DNA of 17,727 nt from an uncultured Oscillospiraceae bacterium (GTDB lineage Bacteria > Bacillota > Clostridia > Oscillospirales > Oscillospiraceae). The DNA is taken from the NCBI GenBank assembly GCA_934655935.1, contig CAKUHJ010000029.1, forward strand, positions 1-17,727, read 5' to 3'. A program made the position numbers and the translations under genes. Positions 4,659 through 11,886 of the stretch are shown piece after piece; positions within the stretch are counted from its first letter, which is position 1, and the number at the start of each line of letters is the position of its first letter. The notes beneath the pieces are model-generated. The model searched no databases, was not told where the DNA came from, and saw only the letters and a list, made by a program, of their open reading frames with translations.

Positions 4659-6863
4659 ATGCGAACATACAGGCGTTTTGGCGCATTATTGCTTCTGCTG
4701 GCGCTGCTTTGCGGCTGCGCGGCAGAAAAAGCGGTCACAACCGTGTCGCTTCCCGGCGAAACAAAAGCAGCCGCGGAAACGCAAAGCACATCCGCACTTG
4801 AAAATTCGGCGGCAGAGCCGAATACGGAAGCGAAGGCTTTTCACTTGGAGCTTCAAAGACGCGTGCCGGAGGGGATAAGCAGCATCGCAGCATGTATGGC
4901 TTCTGACGATACAATCATCGCCGGAGGCTCCGCAGAAAGCGGACCTTCTCTTGTCTGCTTCCCGAAAAGCGGCGGGAAAACGCGGCTTTTGGACGTTCCG
5001 GACGGAACAGATTATCTCTATGCGCTGTGTGATGATCCGGACGGCGGTTTTTTTCTTCTGAGTGGGAGCCTTCCGGCAGGATATGTGGACGCGCGCGGGA
5101 ATTTTATGTTCCTGACCGGCGACCCGGAGGGAAACCTGGCGCTTTCCCGGTACGATGAGAATTACAATTTGCAGCAGACGACGCCGCTTGCGAAGACCTA
5201 CGATGAGACCGGGGCGCGTTTTTTCCAGATGACGAAGACGGACGGTGGCTTTGCGCTTGTCAGCGCGTCGATGCTCGTTCTGCTGGATGATACCGGCGCT
5301 GAGACGGCGCGGCAGACGATCGATACGAACGATGGCTGGGCCTTTGCGGCGATGCAGGCGCTCGATGGGACGCTTTTCGTCCTCACGCGGGAAATGTTTG
5401 GCGGCGAAGCGCCCGAATTACGCGCGTTTGCCGCAAAGACGCTCACGGCGCTCGAGGCGCAGGCGCTTCCGCCCGGCACGGCGGGGCTCGGTCTGGACGA
5501 AGACGGCGGTTTTCTTCTGACGGACAGCGACGCGCTTTCGAGCTTTGACCTTGCGAGCGGAAAGGTGCAGACGATCGCGCTCTGGCGGGAGCTCGGCGCA
5601 GCGGCAGGCGCGGAACAGATCTTCCGGACAGAAGACGGCTATGTGCTCTTTTCTCCGAACGAAGCGTCGGTCGCAGTGCTTTTCTGGCAGGCGGCCACAG
5701 GAAACGAAAAGCAGGTTCTGACGCTGGCCGTCGCAGCCGACTGCCCCGTCCAGTTTGCGTTTGCACAGATGATCGAGAATTACAACCTCAGCCAGGCGCA
5801 ATATCAGATCGACTATACGGTCTATTCGGACTCGCCGTATGGGAACGGCGAACCGATGGACATTCTGCGCACGCAGATCATGGCGGGCCAGTCGCCTGAC
5901 CTCTTCGCCTTTTACACCGACGGCAATCAGGCCCCGCCTCATATTGCGCGTTCCGTCTGCGCGGATTTAAGGGCGCTTTTGCCGGACGTGACGGAAGAGC
6001 GCCTTCTGCCGGGACTTTTTGACCTTTTGACGCAGGACGGGGCGCTTTATGAGCTGCCGCTGACGGTGCGGGTCGACACGCTGGTCTGTCCGTCGGACCT
6101 GATCGAAGTTCCCGGCGTGACGCTCTCCGATTTGGAGGCCGCGCGGGAGAAGCTGCCGGAAGGCTGGGTGCCGGTCGACTCGTGGAGCACGCCGGAAAAT
6201 CTTTTCGCGCTGGCAGCGCCGTTCTGCATCGGAAGATTTGTAGACCGCGAGACCGGCCTGTGCAATTTTCAGACGCAGGAGTTTTGCGACCTTCTCGACT
6301 GGTGCAGGCGCTGGGGCGGCGACGGTTCTACGCCGGCGGCCCCCGAGAAAACGCTCGTCAAGCGCGGCTGGATCTCGAGTCTCAGCTGGCTGGCCGGACG
6401 CGAGGAGATCGCAAAAGAGTGGTTTGACGGCGCGGGCTACACCTACGCGGGCTATCCGGTCGGCTCCGGCGGCAGCGCGTATCTGATTCTGACAAGCCTC
6501 GGCGTGAACACATCGTGCCGCGATATGGACGGCGCAAAGGCGTTTTTGGAGTTCTGCTTTTCCTGCTCGCAGGAGGAGGGGCTGCCTGCAGGCTCCGCCG
6601 CTCTGCAGGAAGAGCTGGCGCAGTACAAAGCGGGAAACCGTACCGACTGGTACGGCGAGGTGCAGAAAATCAGCGGCGCGGACGAGGAAAAATTTCTGGA
6701 ATTATTGAACAATATCACCGTGCTCGAAGGAATGGAGCCGGCGCTTGAGGATATTCTGTGCGAGGAGGCAAACGCCTGCTTTGCAGGCGGCTGCAGCGCC
6801 GAGCAGGCAGCAAAGAACATCCAGTCCAGGGCCAGTCTGTACCTGCAGGAGCAGCATTCATAG
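4659..6863 (+). CDS. lipoprotein: beta-propeller-like N-terminus plus extracellular solute-binding domain
   Basis: A 734-residue exported lipoprotein. The signal peptide MRTYRRFGALLLLLALLCGC ends in the lipobox LCGC, making C20 the lipidated residue. A Thr/Ala/Glu-rich linker runs to about residue 60. Residues about 70-345 contain repeated strand-turn units with GG-F-L and DDG motifs, suggesting a beta-propeller-like sensor or scaffold. From about 350 the sequence reads like a family 1 ABC solute-binding protein: it opens KQVLTLAVAA, continues with FAQMIENYN, and includes DILRTQIMAGQSPDLFAF. No permease or ATPase gene adjoins it, so it may serve a distant transporter or act as a receptor. The ATG at 4659 follows AAAGGAG at 7 nt; the upstream GTG at 4614 is rejected. 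Its promoter overlaps BlaI operators O2 and O3. The substrate is unknown. Confidence 0.85.
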   Translation: MRTYRRFGALLLLLALLCGCAAEKAVTTVSLPGETKAAAETQSTSALENSAAEPNTEAKAFHLELQRRVPEGISSIAACMASDDTIIAGGSAESGPSLVCFPKSGGKTRLLDVPDGTDYLYALCDDPDGGFFLLSGSLPAGYVDARGNFMFLTGDPEGNLALSRYDENYNLQQTTPLAKTYDETGARFFQMTKTDGGFALVSASMLVLLDDTGAETARQTIDTNDGWAFAAMQALDGTLFVLTREMFGGEAPELRAFAAKTLTALEAQALPPGTAGLGLDEDGGFLLTDSDALSSFDLASGKVQTIALWRELGAAAGAEQIFRTEDGYVLFSPNEASVAVLFWQAATGNEKQVLTLAVAADCPVQFAFAQMIENYNLSQAQYQIDYTVYSDSPYGNGEPMDILRTQIMAGQSPDLFAFYTDGNQAPPHIARSVCADLRALLPDVTEERLLPGLFDLLTQDGALYELPLTVRVDTLVCPSDLIEVPGVTLSDLEAAREKLPEGWVPVDSWSTPENLFALAAPFCIGRFVDRETGLCNFQTQEFCDLLDWCRRWGGDGSTPAAPEKTLVKRGWISSLSWLAGREEIAKEWFDGAGYTYAGYPVGSGGSAYLILTSLGVNTSCRDMDGAKAFLEFCFSCSQEEGLPAGSAALQEELAQYKAGNRTDWYGEVQKISGADEEKFLELLNNITVLEGMEPALEDILCEEANACFAGGCSAEQAAKNIQSRASLYLQEQHS

Positions 6864-7091
6864 CCAGCGCTCCGGCGTGGACGCAGAGCGTCCGCAGGCG
6901 CAGACGCTCCTGCGGAAAAGCCATAGTTGGCTGTGCATACAATTTGTTTGTTTACAGATTCTTCAGCTCCTTTTCAGTTTTCGGCGCTAAGATACAGGCA
7001 CAAAACTTCATGCATATGTACACTGCACCACGAAAATGCGCAAATGCCGGTGCATGAAGCTTTTGTGCATCATTTCCGGTTGCTCCGCAGA
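6864..7091. other. intergenic stretch without a supported gene
   Basis: Together with the fragment at 7092-7367, this gives about 600 bp between intact genes. It holds an 8-bp inverted repeat after the lipoprotein stop (TCCGCAGG/CCTGCGGA, about 6890-6915) with no T run, so it is a weak candidate terminator. It also holds the larger inverted repeat at 6999-7067. The open frames here lack ribosome binding sites and a protein-like composition. Confidence 0.5.
6999..7067. repeat. imperfect inverted repeat with 16-17-nt arms
   Basis: CACAAAACTTCATGCA (6999-7014) pairs with TGCATGAAGCTTTTGTG (7051-7067), perfect except for one bulged base. The arms enclose 36 nt, in which GCACC (7025-7029) can also pair with GGTGC (7049-7053). 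TGCAT/ATGCA words recur through the stretch. No T run follows. It could be the ends of a lost mobile element or the target of a DNA-binding protein. It lies just upstream of a truncated gene fragment. Confidence 0.5.
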
Positions 7092-7367
7092 GGCGAGGTG
7101 ACGCAAGGCACAAGCGCCAATACCATTTCCGAGGATACCACCGTGACCGGCACGGCCCATACCTCCACCGGCGACAACGAAAACGCCCTGCGCATTGACG
7201 GCGCGACCGTTACGCTCGACGGCATCACCGTCAACAAGCGCGCAGGCGCGACGTCGAACACCTGGACGCTGACCGGTGAGTGCACGCTCACGAGCCTCAC
7301 CAACAACGGCAGGAGCAATTTTAACGGCTATACCATCACGCTTGCCGACGGCACCGTGCTCCGGTAA
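7092..7367 (+). pseudogene. C-terminal remnant of a beta-helix-like surface protein
   Basis: The frame from GEVTQGTSANTISEDTTVTG to the TAA at 7367 reads as about 91 residues of Thr/Asn/Gly/Asp-rich sequence. It has alternating short strands such as ALRIDGATVTLDGITVN and NGYTITLADGTVLR, typical of the last coils of right-handed beta-helix or adhesin-like exported proteins. There is no usable start codon with a ribosome binding site, no signal peptide and no N-terminal domain. The frame extends upstream to 6927 only through unrelated sequence. I read it as the tail of a gene whose front was lost, possibly by a rearrangement near the inverted repeat at 6999-7067. Composition supports it; homology is not tested. 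Confidence 0.5.
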
Positions 7368-7415
7368 CGGATTTTTCCTGCGGCATTTCAAAGCGCAAAT
7401 CCGACAGGATGACGC

Positions 7416-7444
7416 AAAAAGGCCGGCGCGAAGCGCGCCGGCCT
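7416..7444 (-). terminator. intrinsic terminator of the zinc-ribbon gene
   Basis: AGGCCGGCGCG (7420-7430) and CGCGCCGGCCT (7434-7444) form a perfect 11-bp stem with a 3-nt loop. On the minus strand a TTTTT run follows (7420-7416). It lies 25 bp after the zinc-ribbon stop codon and is a textbook terminator for that gene. On the plus strand the following sequence is not T-rich. Confidence 0.9.
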
Positions 7445-7468
7445 GAGTGCTCTGTTTATAAAACGGAA

Positions 7469-7747
7469 TCAGCCCTCGTTCTTCATGCGAGCGAAGCAGT
7501 CGCTGCAGTAGACGGGACGGTCGGACTTGGGCTCGAACGGAACGCGAGCTTCGCCGCCGCAGGCTGCGCAGGTAGCCGTGAAGTATTCCTTGGGGCCACG
7601 GGCAGCGTTCTTACGGGCGTTGCGGCAGTCTCTGCAGCGCTGCGGCTCGTTCTGGAAGCCACGCTCTGCGTAGAACTCCTGCTCACCAGCGGTGAACACG
7701 AATTCCTTACCACATTCCTTGCAGACCAAAGTCTTGTCTTCGTACAT
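7469..7747 (-). CDS. small zinc-ribbon protein with paired CxxC motifs
   Basis: A 92-residue protein with four CxxC pairs. CKEC (residues 9-12) and CRDC (38-41) frame the conserved core EFVFTAGEQEFYAERGFQNEP of the probable zinc-ribbon family found in many bacteria. CAAC (60-63) and CSDC (81-84) form a second finger with the consensus ACGGEARVPFEPKSDRPVYCSDC. Each finger probably binds one zinc ion. It is likely cytoplasmic, binding nucleic acid or protein, but its role is not known to me. The ATG at 7747 has AGAGGT upstream. It is transcribed alone from a perfect promoter at 7942-7970 through a leader of about 190 nt, and is closed by the terminator at 7416-7444. So strong a promoter suggests high expression. 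Confidence 0.88.
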   Translation of the reverse strand: MYEDKTLVCKECGKEFVFTAGEQEFYAERGFQNEPQRCRDCRNARKNAARGPKEYFTATCAACGGEARVPFEPKSDRPVYCSDCFARMKNEG

Positions 7748-7936
7748 GAATCATTTACCTCTCTTTTGCGAAAAATAATAGTTTCCCTGCCAACTGCGGC
7801 ACATTCCGCCGGCTCAGGATGGATTTATGCGATCAGCTCAATGCTGGATACGCCGTAAGGACCAAGCCAATCTTGTCTTTGCCTGTACACGAAAGAGAGG
7901 GTACAAAGGAAAACCAGAAGATCTGCCGGGTTACTG
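7748..7936 (-). ncRNA. long leader RNA of the zinc-ribbon gene, or an overlapping small RNA
   Basis: From the expected start near 7936 to the zinc-ribbon ATG there are about 190 nt without a convincing gene. Reading the minus strand, possible helices include TGTAC/GTACA around a 12-nt loop, CAGC/GCTG around ATTGA, and GCGG/CCGC within GCC/GGC near 7800. That last helix is followed within 20 nt by TATTATTTTT, a weak terminator that could end a small RNA of about 160 nt. A GTG-initiated frame ending DWLGPYGVSSIELIA and a stop also crosses it but lacks a ribosome binding site. I do not recognise a known riboswitch, SRP RNA, RNase P RNA or tmRNA motif. A 6S-like RNA cannot be excluded by eye. Confidence 0.4.
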
Positions 7937-7941
7937 TCGTT

Positions 7942-7970
7942 ATTATATGCGCAGAATTTCGGATTGTCAA
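7942..7970 (-). promoter_or_regulatory. perfect consensus promoter of the zinc-ribbon gene
   Basis: On the minus strand, TTGACA (7970-7965), a 17-bp spacer and TATAAT (7947-7942) match the vegetative consensus at every position. It starts 25 bp after the glmM stop codon. No terminator separates it from glmM, so read-through from the ruv-glmM operon could add to its output. Confidence 0.9.
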
Positions 7971-7994
7971 TAGTAAATAAATATTATTTTATTT

Positions 7995-9344
7995 TCAAAG
8001 ATTTTTTTGTAGATTTTCGACGGCTTCCATCAACGTGTCCACAACGGCCTCCGCCTCTGCCTGCGTCTGGGCCTCCGCCATGACGCGAATGAGCGGCTCC
8101 GTCCCCGAGGGACGGATCAAAATGCGTCCTGTGTCCGCCAGGCGTGTCTCTTCGCTGGAAATCAGGTCCTGCAGGGCAGCGCTGCGCATGATCGCCGTCT
8201 TTTCCTCGTTGGAGGCCACGCGCACATTCCGCAGAACCTGCGGGCAGCGGCGGACGGCGCCCGCCAGCTCGGAGGCCTTTTTACCGGATCTTGAAAGGAT
8301 GGACAAAAACTGCAGCGCGGCCAGCTGGCCGTCTCCGGTCGTCATGTACTCCAGGAAGATGATATGTCCCGACTGCTCGCCGCCCAGTGCCATGTGCTCC
8401 TTCTGCATCAGCTCCAGCACATTCCGGTCGCCGACCGCCGCGCACAGAAGCCGCAGCCCCTGCTCCTTGCAGTACCGGTGCAGGCCCAGATTGGACATCA
8501 CCGTCGCCACAAAGCCCTGCCCCGGCAGCCTTCCCTCCGCCGTCAGCGCGCGGGAGCAGACCGCCATAATCTGGTCGCCGTCAATCATTTCGCCGCGCTC
8601 GTCCACGGCAAGGCAGCGGTCTGCGTCGCCGTCAAAGGCGAGGCCCAGGTCATATCCGCCCTTGCGGACCTGCGCGCCGAGCCTTTCCAGGTGGGTGGAG
8701 CCGCAGCCGTCGTTGATATTGACGCCGTCCGGCTGGTCGCAGATATAATCCGCGCGCAGCGGGAAGCGGGAAAACAGACGCCGCGCGGTCACGCTGGCCG
8801 CTCCGTTCGCGCAGTCAAACAGCACGCGCAGCGGCCGGAGCTCCGGCACGGTCGAAGCCAGGTGCGCAAGGTATTCCTCCGCATGCTCCGGCTGATAGCG
8901 GACCTGACCGAGCGCCGCGCCGGTCCTGACCGGGAGCGCGCCCTCCTGCAGAATCCGCGCTTCGATCTCATCCTCCAGCGCATCGCTGAGCTTGAAGCCC
9001 TGCGCGGAAAAGAGCTTGATTCCGTTGTGCTCGTACGGATTGTGCGAGGCGGAAATCACAGCGCCCGCGTCCGCGCGCAGCCTTGTCGTCAGATAGGCCA
9101 CCGCCGGCGTCGGAATGACGCCCAGCTCCAGCACATTGCAGCCGCAGGCCGTCAGCCCCGCCGCCAGCGCGCACTCCAGCATATCCGAGGAAATGCGCGT
9201 ATCCTTGCCGATGACCACCAGCGGCTTTCTTTCATCATGCGGCAGGCTCAGCGCCACGGCCTGACCGATGCGGTAGGCAAGCTCGGGCGTCAGCTGCTCA
9301 TTGGCGACGCCGCGGATTCCGTCTGTTCCAAATAATTTACCCAT
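7995..9344 (-). CDS. glmM: phosphoglucosamine mutase
   Basis: This enzyme interconverts glucosamine-6-phosphate and glucosamine-1-phosphate, the step leading to UDP-GlcNAc for peptidoglycan, in the cytoplasm. It has 449 residues, the normal family length. It begins MGKLFGTDGIRGVAN. The active-site phosphoserine is S100 in ISASHNP, the magnesium loop is DGDADR (238-243), the sugar-binding loop is GGEQSGH (321-327), and the phosphate-binding loop is RPSGTEP (411-417). All key residues are present. The ATG at 9344 follows GAGGAAT, which overlaps the ruvB stop codon 16 bp upstream. It is the last gene of the ruvC-ruvA-ruvB-glmM run. No clear terminator follows; only an AT-rich stretch precedes the promoter of the zinc-ribbon gene. 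Confidence 0.97.
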   Translation of the reverse strand: MGKLFGTDGIRGVANEQLTPELAYRIGQAVALSLPHDERKPLVVIGKDTRISSDMLECALAAGLTACGCNVLELGVIPTPAVAYLTTRLRADAGAVISASHNPYEHNGIKLFSAQGFKLSDALEDEIEARILQEGALPVRTGAALGQVRYQPEHAEEYLAHLASTVPELRPLRVLFDCANGAASVTARRLFSRFPLRADYICDQPDGVNINDGCGSTHLERLGAQVRKGGYDLGLAFDGDADRCLAVDERGEMIDGDQIMAVCSRALTAEGRLPGQGFVATVMSNLGLHRYCKEQGLRLLCAAVGDRNVLELMQKEHMALGGEQSGHIIFLEYMTTGDGQLAALQFLSILSRSGKKASELAGAVRRCPQVLRNVRVASNEEKTAIMRSAALQDLISSEETRLADTGRILIRPSGTEPLIRVMAEAQTQAEAEAVVDTLMEAVENLQKNL

Positions 9345-9360
9345 ATAATTTCCATTCCTC

Positions 9361-10407
9361 TCAGAATTGCAGCTGCTCCGGCTGCGCGGTATTGGGGTCC
9401 GGCAGATGCAGATGCTCGTAGGCCAGATGCGTCACGCAGCGGCCGCGCGGCGTTCGGCTGAGAAAGCCGAGCTGCATCAGGTAGGGCTCGTAGACGTCCT
9501 CAAGGGTCACCGCCTCCTCGCCGATGGTTGCGGCCAGCGTTTCCAGCCCGACCGGGCCGCCGCCGTAGTTCTGGATGATGGCGCGGAGCATCCGCCGGTC
9601 GACCGCGTCCAGCCCCAGCTCGTCCACCTCAAGCTGCCCCAGCGCATGGTCCGCCGCCTCGCGGGTGATGACGCCGTCATGATAAACCTGCGCAAAATCC
9701 CGCACCCGGCGCAGAAGCCGGTTCGCAATCCGCGGCGTACCGCGGGAGCGCGCGGCCAGGGCCTGCGCGCCCGAGGGGGCGATTTCGATACCAAGCAGCG
9801 CCGCAGAGCGCGTTACGATGCGCGCAAGCTCCTCATGGGTATACAGCTCCAGCCGCAGCTGCACGCCGAAGCGGTCGCGAAGGGGGCTTGAGAGCTGGCC
9901 CGCGCGCGTCGTCGCGCCGATGAGCGTAAAGCGCGGCAGATCGAGCCGGATGGAATTTGCCGAGGGGCCCTTGCCGACGATGATATCAATCGCATAGTCC
10001 TCCATGGCCGGATACAGAATTTCCTCCACAGCGCGGTTCAGGCGGTGAATTTCATCGATGAAGAGAATGTCTCCCGCGGAGAGGTTGGTCAGCAGCGCCG
10101 CAAGATCCCCCGCCTTTTCGATGGCCGGGCCGGAGGTCACGCGGATGTTGACGCCCATCTCATTGGCAATGACGCCTGCAAGCGTCGTCTTTCCAAGTCC
10201 CGGCGGGCCGTAGAGCAAAACATGGTCCAGCGGCTCATTGCGGCGGCGCGCAGCCTCGATATAGACAGAAAGGTTCCCCTTCGCCTTCTCCTGCCCGGTG
10301 TAATCGCGCAGGAGCCTCGGGCGAAGGCTGACCTCGCCGTCGTCCATCGGCGTGACACCGGTCGTCACAATCGGGGCGTCAAAATCCTGTGAAAAATTCA
10401 GGCTCAT
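9361..10407 (-). CDS. ruvB: Holliday junction branch migration ATPase RuvB
   Basis: The motor of the RuvAB complex, which drives branch migration of Holliday junctions during recombinational repair. It has 348 residues with complete AAA+ motifs: Walker [10 protein letters not shown] (67-75), Walker B LFIDEIH (115-121), sensor 1 IGATTRAG (163-170), and the arginine-finger region PLRDRFG (about 175-181). The C-terminal winged helix contains [19 protein letters not shown]. The N-terminal segment before the conserved [14 protein letters not shown] is ordinary in length. The ATG at 10407 is preceded by AAGGAGG, which overlaps the TAA of ruvA. The genes are 12 bp apart and surely co-transcribed and coupled. 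glmM follows by 16 bp. Confidence 0.98.
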   Translation of the reverse strand: MSLNFSQDFDAPIVTTGVTPMDDGEVSLRPRLLRDYTGQEKAKGNLSVYIEAARRRNEPLDHVLLYGPPGLGKTTLAGVIANEMGVNIRVTSGPAIEKAGDLAALLTNLSAGDILFIDEIHRLNRAVEEILYPAMEDYAIDIIVGKGPSANSIRLDLPRFTLIGATTRAGQLSSPLRDRFGVQLRLELYTHEELARIVTRSAALLGIEIAPSGAQALAARSRGTPRIANRLLRRVRDFAQVYHDGVITREAADHALGQLEVDELGLDAVDRRMLRAIIQNYGGGPVGLETLAATIGEEAVTLEDVYEPYLMQLGFLSRTPRGRCVTHLAYEHLHLPDPNTAQPEQLQF

Positions 10408-10419
10408 AGCCGCGCCTCC

Positions 10420-11025
10420 TTACTTTGTGACCATCGCGCGCAGCGCGTGGCGGACAATTTCCTCTACGGACATATGCTCCGCGTCCACACCCTTGAGCGC
10501 AAGAGAAATTTCCGCCTGCGAATAGCCCAGGCTCGCCAGCGCGGCGGAAGCCTCTGCCGCGCGGTTTGTCAGCACGGCCGGGCCGGCCCCGGGTGCAGGC
10601 TGCGCGCCGGAAAGCTCCAGCTGCGCCGCCGCCGTCTTGTCGCGGAGCTCCAGAATGATGCGCTGCGCCATCTTCTTTCCCACGCCTGCGGCCATGGTCA
10701 GCGACTTTTCGTCCTGCGTCATGACGGCAAGCGTAAACTGCTCCGGACTCATGACGGACAAAAGCGCCAGCGCGGCCTTCGGCCCGACGCCGGATACGCC
10801 CAGCAGCGACTCAAAGCAGCGCAGCTCCTCCCTGGAGGAAAAGCCGAAAATATCAAACGCATCCTCGCGGACGTTGCAGTATGTATAAAGCTTTGCGGGC
10901 CTGCCGGGCTGCAGCGAGGCGAGCGTGTAATTTGTGGTATGGCAGGCGTAGCCCACGCCGCCGCAGTCGATCACGGCAAGATTCGCATCGAGCAGCGCAA
11001 TCGTTCCGTTCAGGTAGTAAAACAC
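10420..11025 (-). CDS. ruvA: Holliday junction DNA helicase subunit RuvA
   Basis: RuvA tetramers hold the four-way junction and load RuvB. The protein has 201 residues. It has an N-terminal OB-fold (residues 1-63, beginning FYYLNGTIALLD after the start), two helix-hairpin-helix motifs (LLGVSGVGPKAALALLS near 74-90 and MAAGVGKKMAQRIILEL near 111-127), a flexible Ala/Pro linker (about 132-155), and the C-terminal RuvB-binding three-helix domain (ASAALASLGYSQAEISLALKGV). I chose the GTG at 11025 because the family starts here and GGAGG lies about 8 nt upstream. The longer reading from 11124 would add 33 unrelated residues and run into ruvC. The ruvC stop is only 4 bp upstream. Confidence 0.96.
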   Translation of the reverse strand: MFYYLNGTIALLDANLAVIDCGGVGYACHTTNYTLASLQPGRPAKLYTYCNVREDAFDIFGFSSREELRCFESLLGVSGVGPKAALALLSVMSPEQFTLAVMTQDEKSLTMAAGVGKKMAQRIILELRDKTAAAQLELSGAQPAPGAGPAVLTNRAAEASAALASLGYSQAEISLALKGVDAEHMSVEEIVRHALRAMVTK

Positions 11026-11029
11026 AGTC

Positions 11030-11542
11030 TCAGCCTCCGTTTGTTCCGGAATTTTGAAGCGCGGACAGCAGGGACGTCGTGCTCCGCGCATGGCACAGGG
11101 CAATGGCGATGGCGTCCGCCGCATCGTCCGGCCGGGCCGGCTTTTCCATTTTCAGAATCCGGCGCGTCATATCGATCACCTGATGCTTCTGCGCGCCGCC
11201 ATAGCCCACCACCGCCTGCTTGACCTGGTTGGGGGTATATTCAAACAGCGCAGCGCCCGATTTGCAGATTGCAAGCAGAATCACGCCCCGGCCATGGCTG
11301 ACGCCGATGCCGGTCGTCACGTTGTTGCCCCAGAACAGCTGCTCCACGGCGACGGCGTCCGGCTTAAGCGTGTCAAGAAGCTGCGTCATATCGTCGTAGA
11401 GCACGCACAGCCGCTGCGGGAACGGCAGCCCGGGCGGCGTGGTAATCACGCCGTAGTTCACAAGCCGCACGCTTCCGCGCTCTGCCTCCAGGACGCCAAA
11501 GCCCGTCGTCCCGTAGCCGGGGTCAATGCCAAGGATTCTCAT
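11030..11542 (-). CDS. ruvC: crossover junction endodeoxyribonuclease RuvC
   Basis: A dimeric Holliday junction resolvase that nicks opposite strands to separate recombining duplexes. It has 170 residues, the usual size. The catalytic acidic tetrad is visible: D7 in MRILGIDPGYG, E67 in AVAVEQLFWG, and D140 and D143 in RPDDAADAIAIALCH. The conserved VKQAVVGYGGAQKHQV segment (107-122) is also present. The ATG at 11542 has only a weak GAGG site, which overlaps the stop of the small membrane protein gene 7 bp upstream, suggesting coupled translation. It heads the ruvCAB set, complete here in the order C-A-B. Confidence 0.97.
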   Translation of the reverse strand: MRILGIDPGYGTTGFGVLEAERGSVRLVNYGVITTPPGLPFPQRLCVLYDDMTQLLDTLKPDAVAVEQLFWGNNVTTGIGVSHGRGVILLAICKSGAALFEYTPNQVKQAVVGYGGAQKHQVIDMTRRILKMEKPARPDDAADAIAIALCHARSTTSLLSALQNSGTNGG

Positions 11543-11549
11543 CGCAGCC

Positions 11550-11738
11550 TCAGAATTTTCCGAAAATCTGCCAATAGCAGCTTCCCAGAACCGCGAAAAT
11601 CACAACGGCCAGCAGCACCCACGCCAGAATCACCTGCGATTTTGGCCGGGGCGTATATTCCCCCTGCCCGCGCTGCGCCTGCTGCTCGCGCTCCGCGCTC
11701 TGATAGCTCAGCCGCTCTGTGCTGTGTTCCTCTGCCAT
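11550..11738 (-). CDS. small single-pass membrane protein heading the ruv operon
   Basis: A 62-residue protein with a polar, Glu/Gln/Arg-rich N-terminal half and one hydrophobic segment, about residues 35-55 (VILAWVLLAVVIFAVLGSCY), followed by a short tail WQIFGKF. It is probably a single-span inner membrane protein with its N-terminus in the cytoplasm. I chose the ATG at 11738 because GGGGGAG lies about 7 nt upstream; in-frame ATGs at 11753 and 11768 lack such a site or sit at the -10. It is the first gene after the promoter at 11767-11795 and ends 7 bp before ruvC. I do not recognise a family. Position shows co-expression with ruvCAB, not function. Confidence 0.7.
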   Translation of the reverse strand: MAEEHSTERLSYQSAEREQQAQRGQGEYTPRPKSQVILAWVLLAVVIFAVLGSCYWQIFGKF

Positions 11739-11766
11739 GGCCTGCTCCCCCATTTTTGTTTTTTTC

Positions 11767-11795
11767 ATTATAGCACACATTTTCGAGGATTTCAA
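11767..11795 (-). promoter_or_regulatory. promoter of the membrane protein-ruvCAB-glmM operon
   Basis: On the minus strand, TTGAAA (11795-11790), a 17-bp spacer and TATAAT (11772-11767), with TG one base before the -10 (extended). It lies 28 bp upstream of the first ATG. No other promoter of this quality was seen before glmM, so the five genes appear to share it. It is back to back with the promoter of the MerR regulator. Confidence 0.75.
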
Positions 11796-11812
11796 TCCAC
11801 ACGCAGCCCGAC

Positions 11813-11840
11813 TTGACACCGGCGCAGATTGCTCTATAAT
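11813..11840 (+). promoter_or_regulatory. promoter of the MerR-family gene
   Basis: TTGACA (11813-11818), a 16-bp spacer and TATAAT (11835-11840). A second TATAAT lies at 11846-11851. The 19-20-bp spacer and central dyad typical of MerR-activated promoters are not seen, so this site looks like a normal constitutive or repressed promoter. Confidence 0.7.
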
Positions 11841-11886
11841 GGAATTATAATCTGTTCACCCATGAACGAAGCAAGAGGGAAAACGC

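Noticed and set aside
6885..6920. Terminator after the lipoprotein gene
   Set aside because: Inverted repeats are present (GGACGC/GCGTCC and TCCGCAGG/CCTGCGGA) but no T run follows, so an intrinsic terminator is not supported.
7409..7858. 149-codon plus-strand frame over the zinc-ribbon gene
   Set aside because: It crosses the zinc-ribbon terminator stem and runs antisense to a small gene that has its own promoter, ribosome binding site and terminator.
7870..7890. Short leader peptide ending DWLGPYGVSSIELIA upstream of the zinc-ribbon gene
   Set aside because: The frame is open and protein-like, but the candidate GTG has no ribosome binding site, and another frame across the same leader looks equally open. 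Treated as leader RNA only.
8364..9335. 323-codon open frame opposite glmM, with similar antisense frames opposite ruvB (9367-9891), ruvA (10447-11223) and the MerR gene (11845-12744)
   Set aside because: All lie antisense to well-supported genes, have shadow-like Arg/Gln/His-rich composition and lack translation signals.
11026..11124. Longer RuvA starting at 11124
   Set aside because: The added 33 residues are unlike RuvA and overlap ruvC; the GTG at 11025 has a good GGAGG site.
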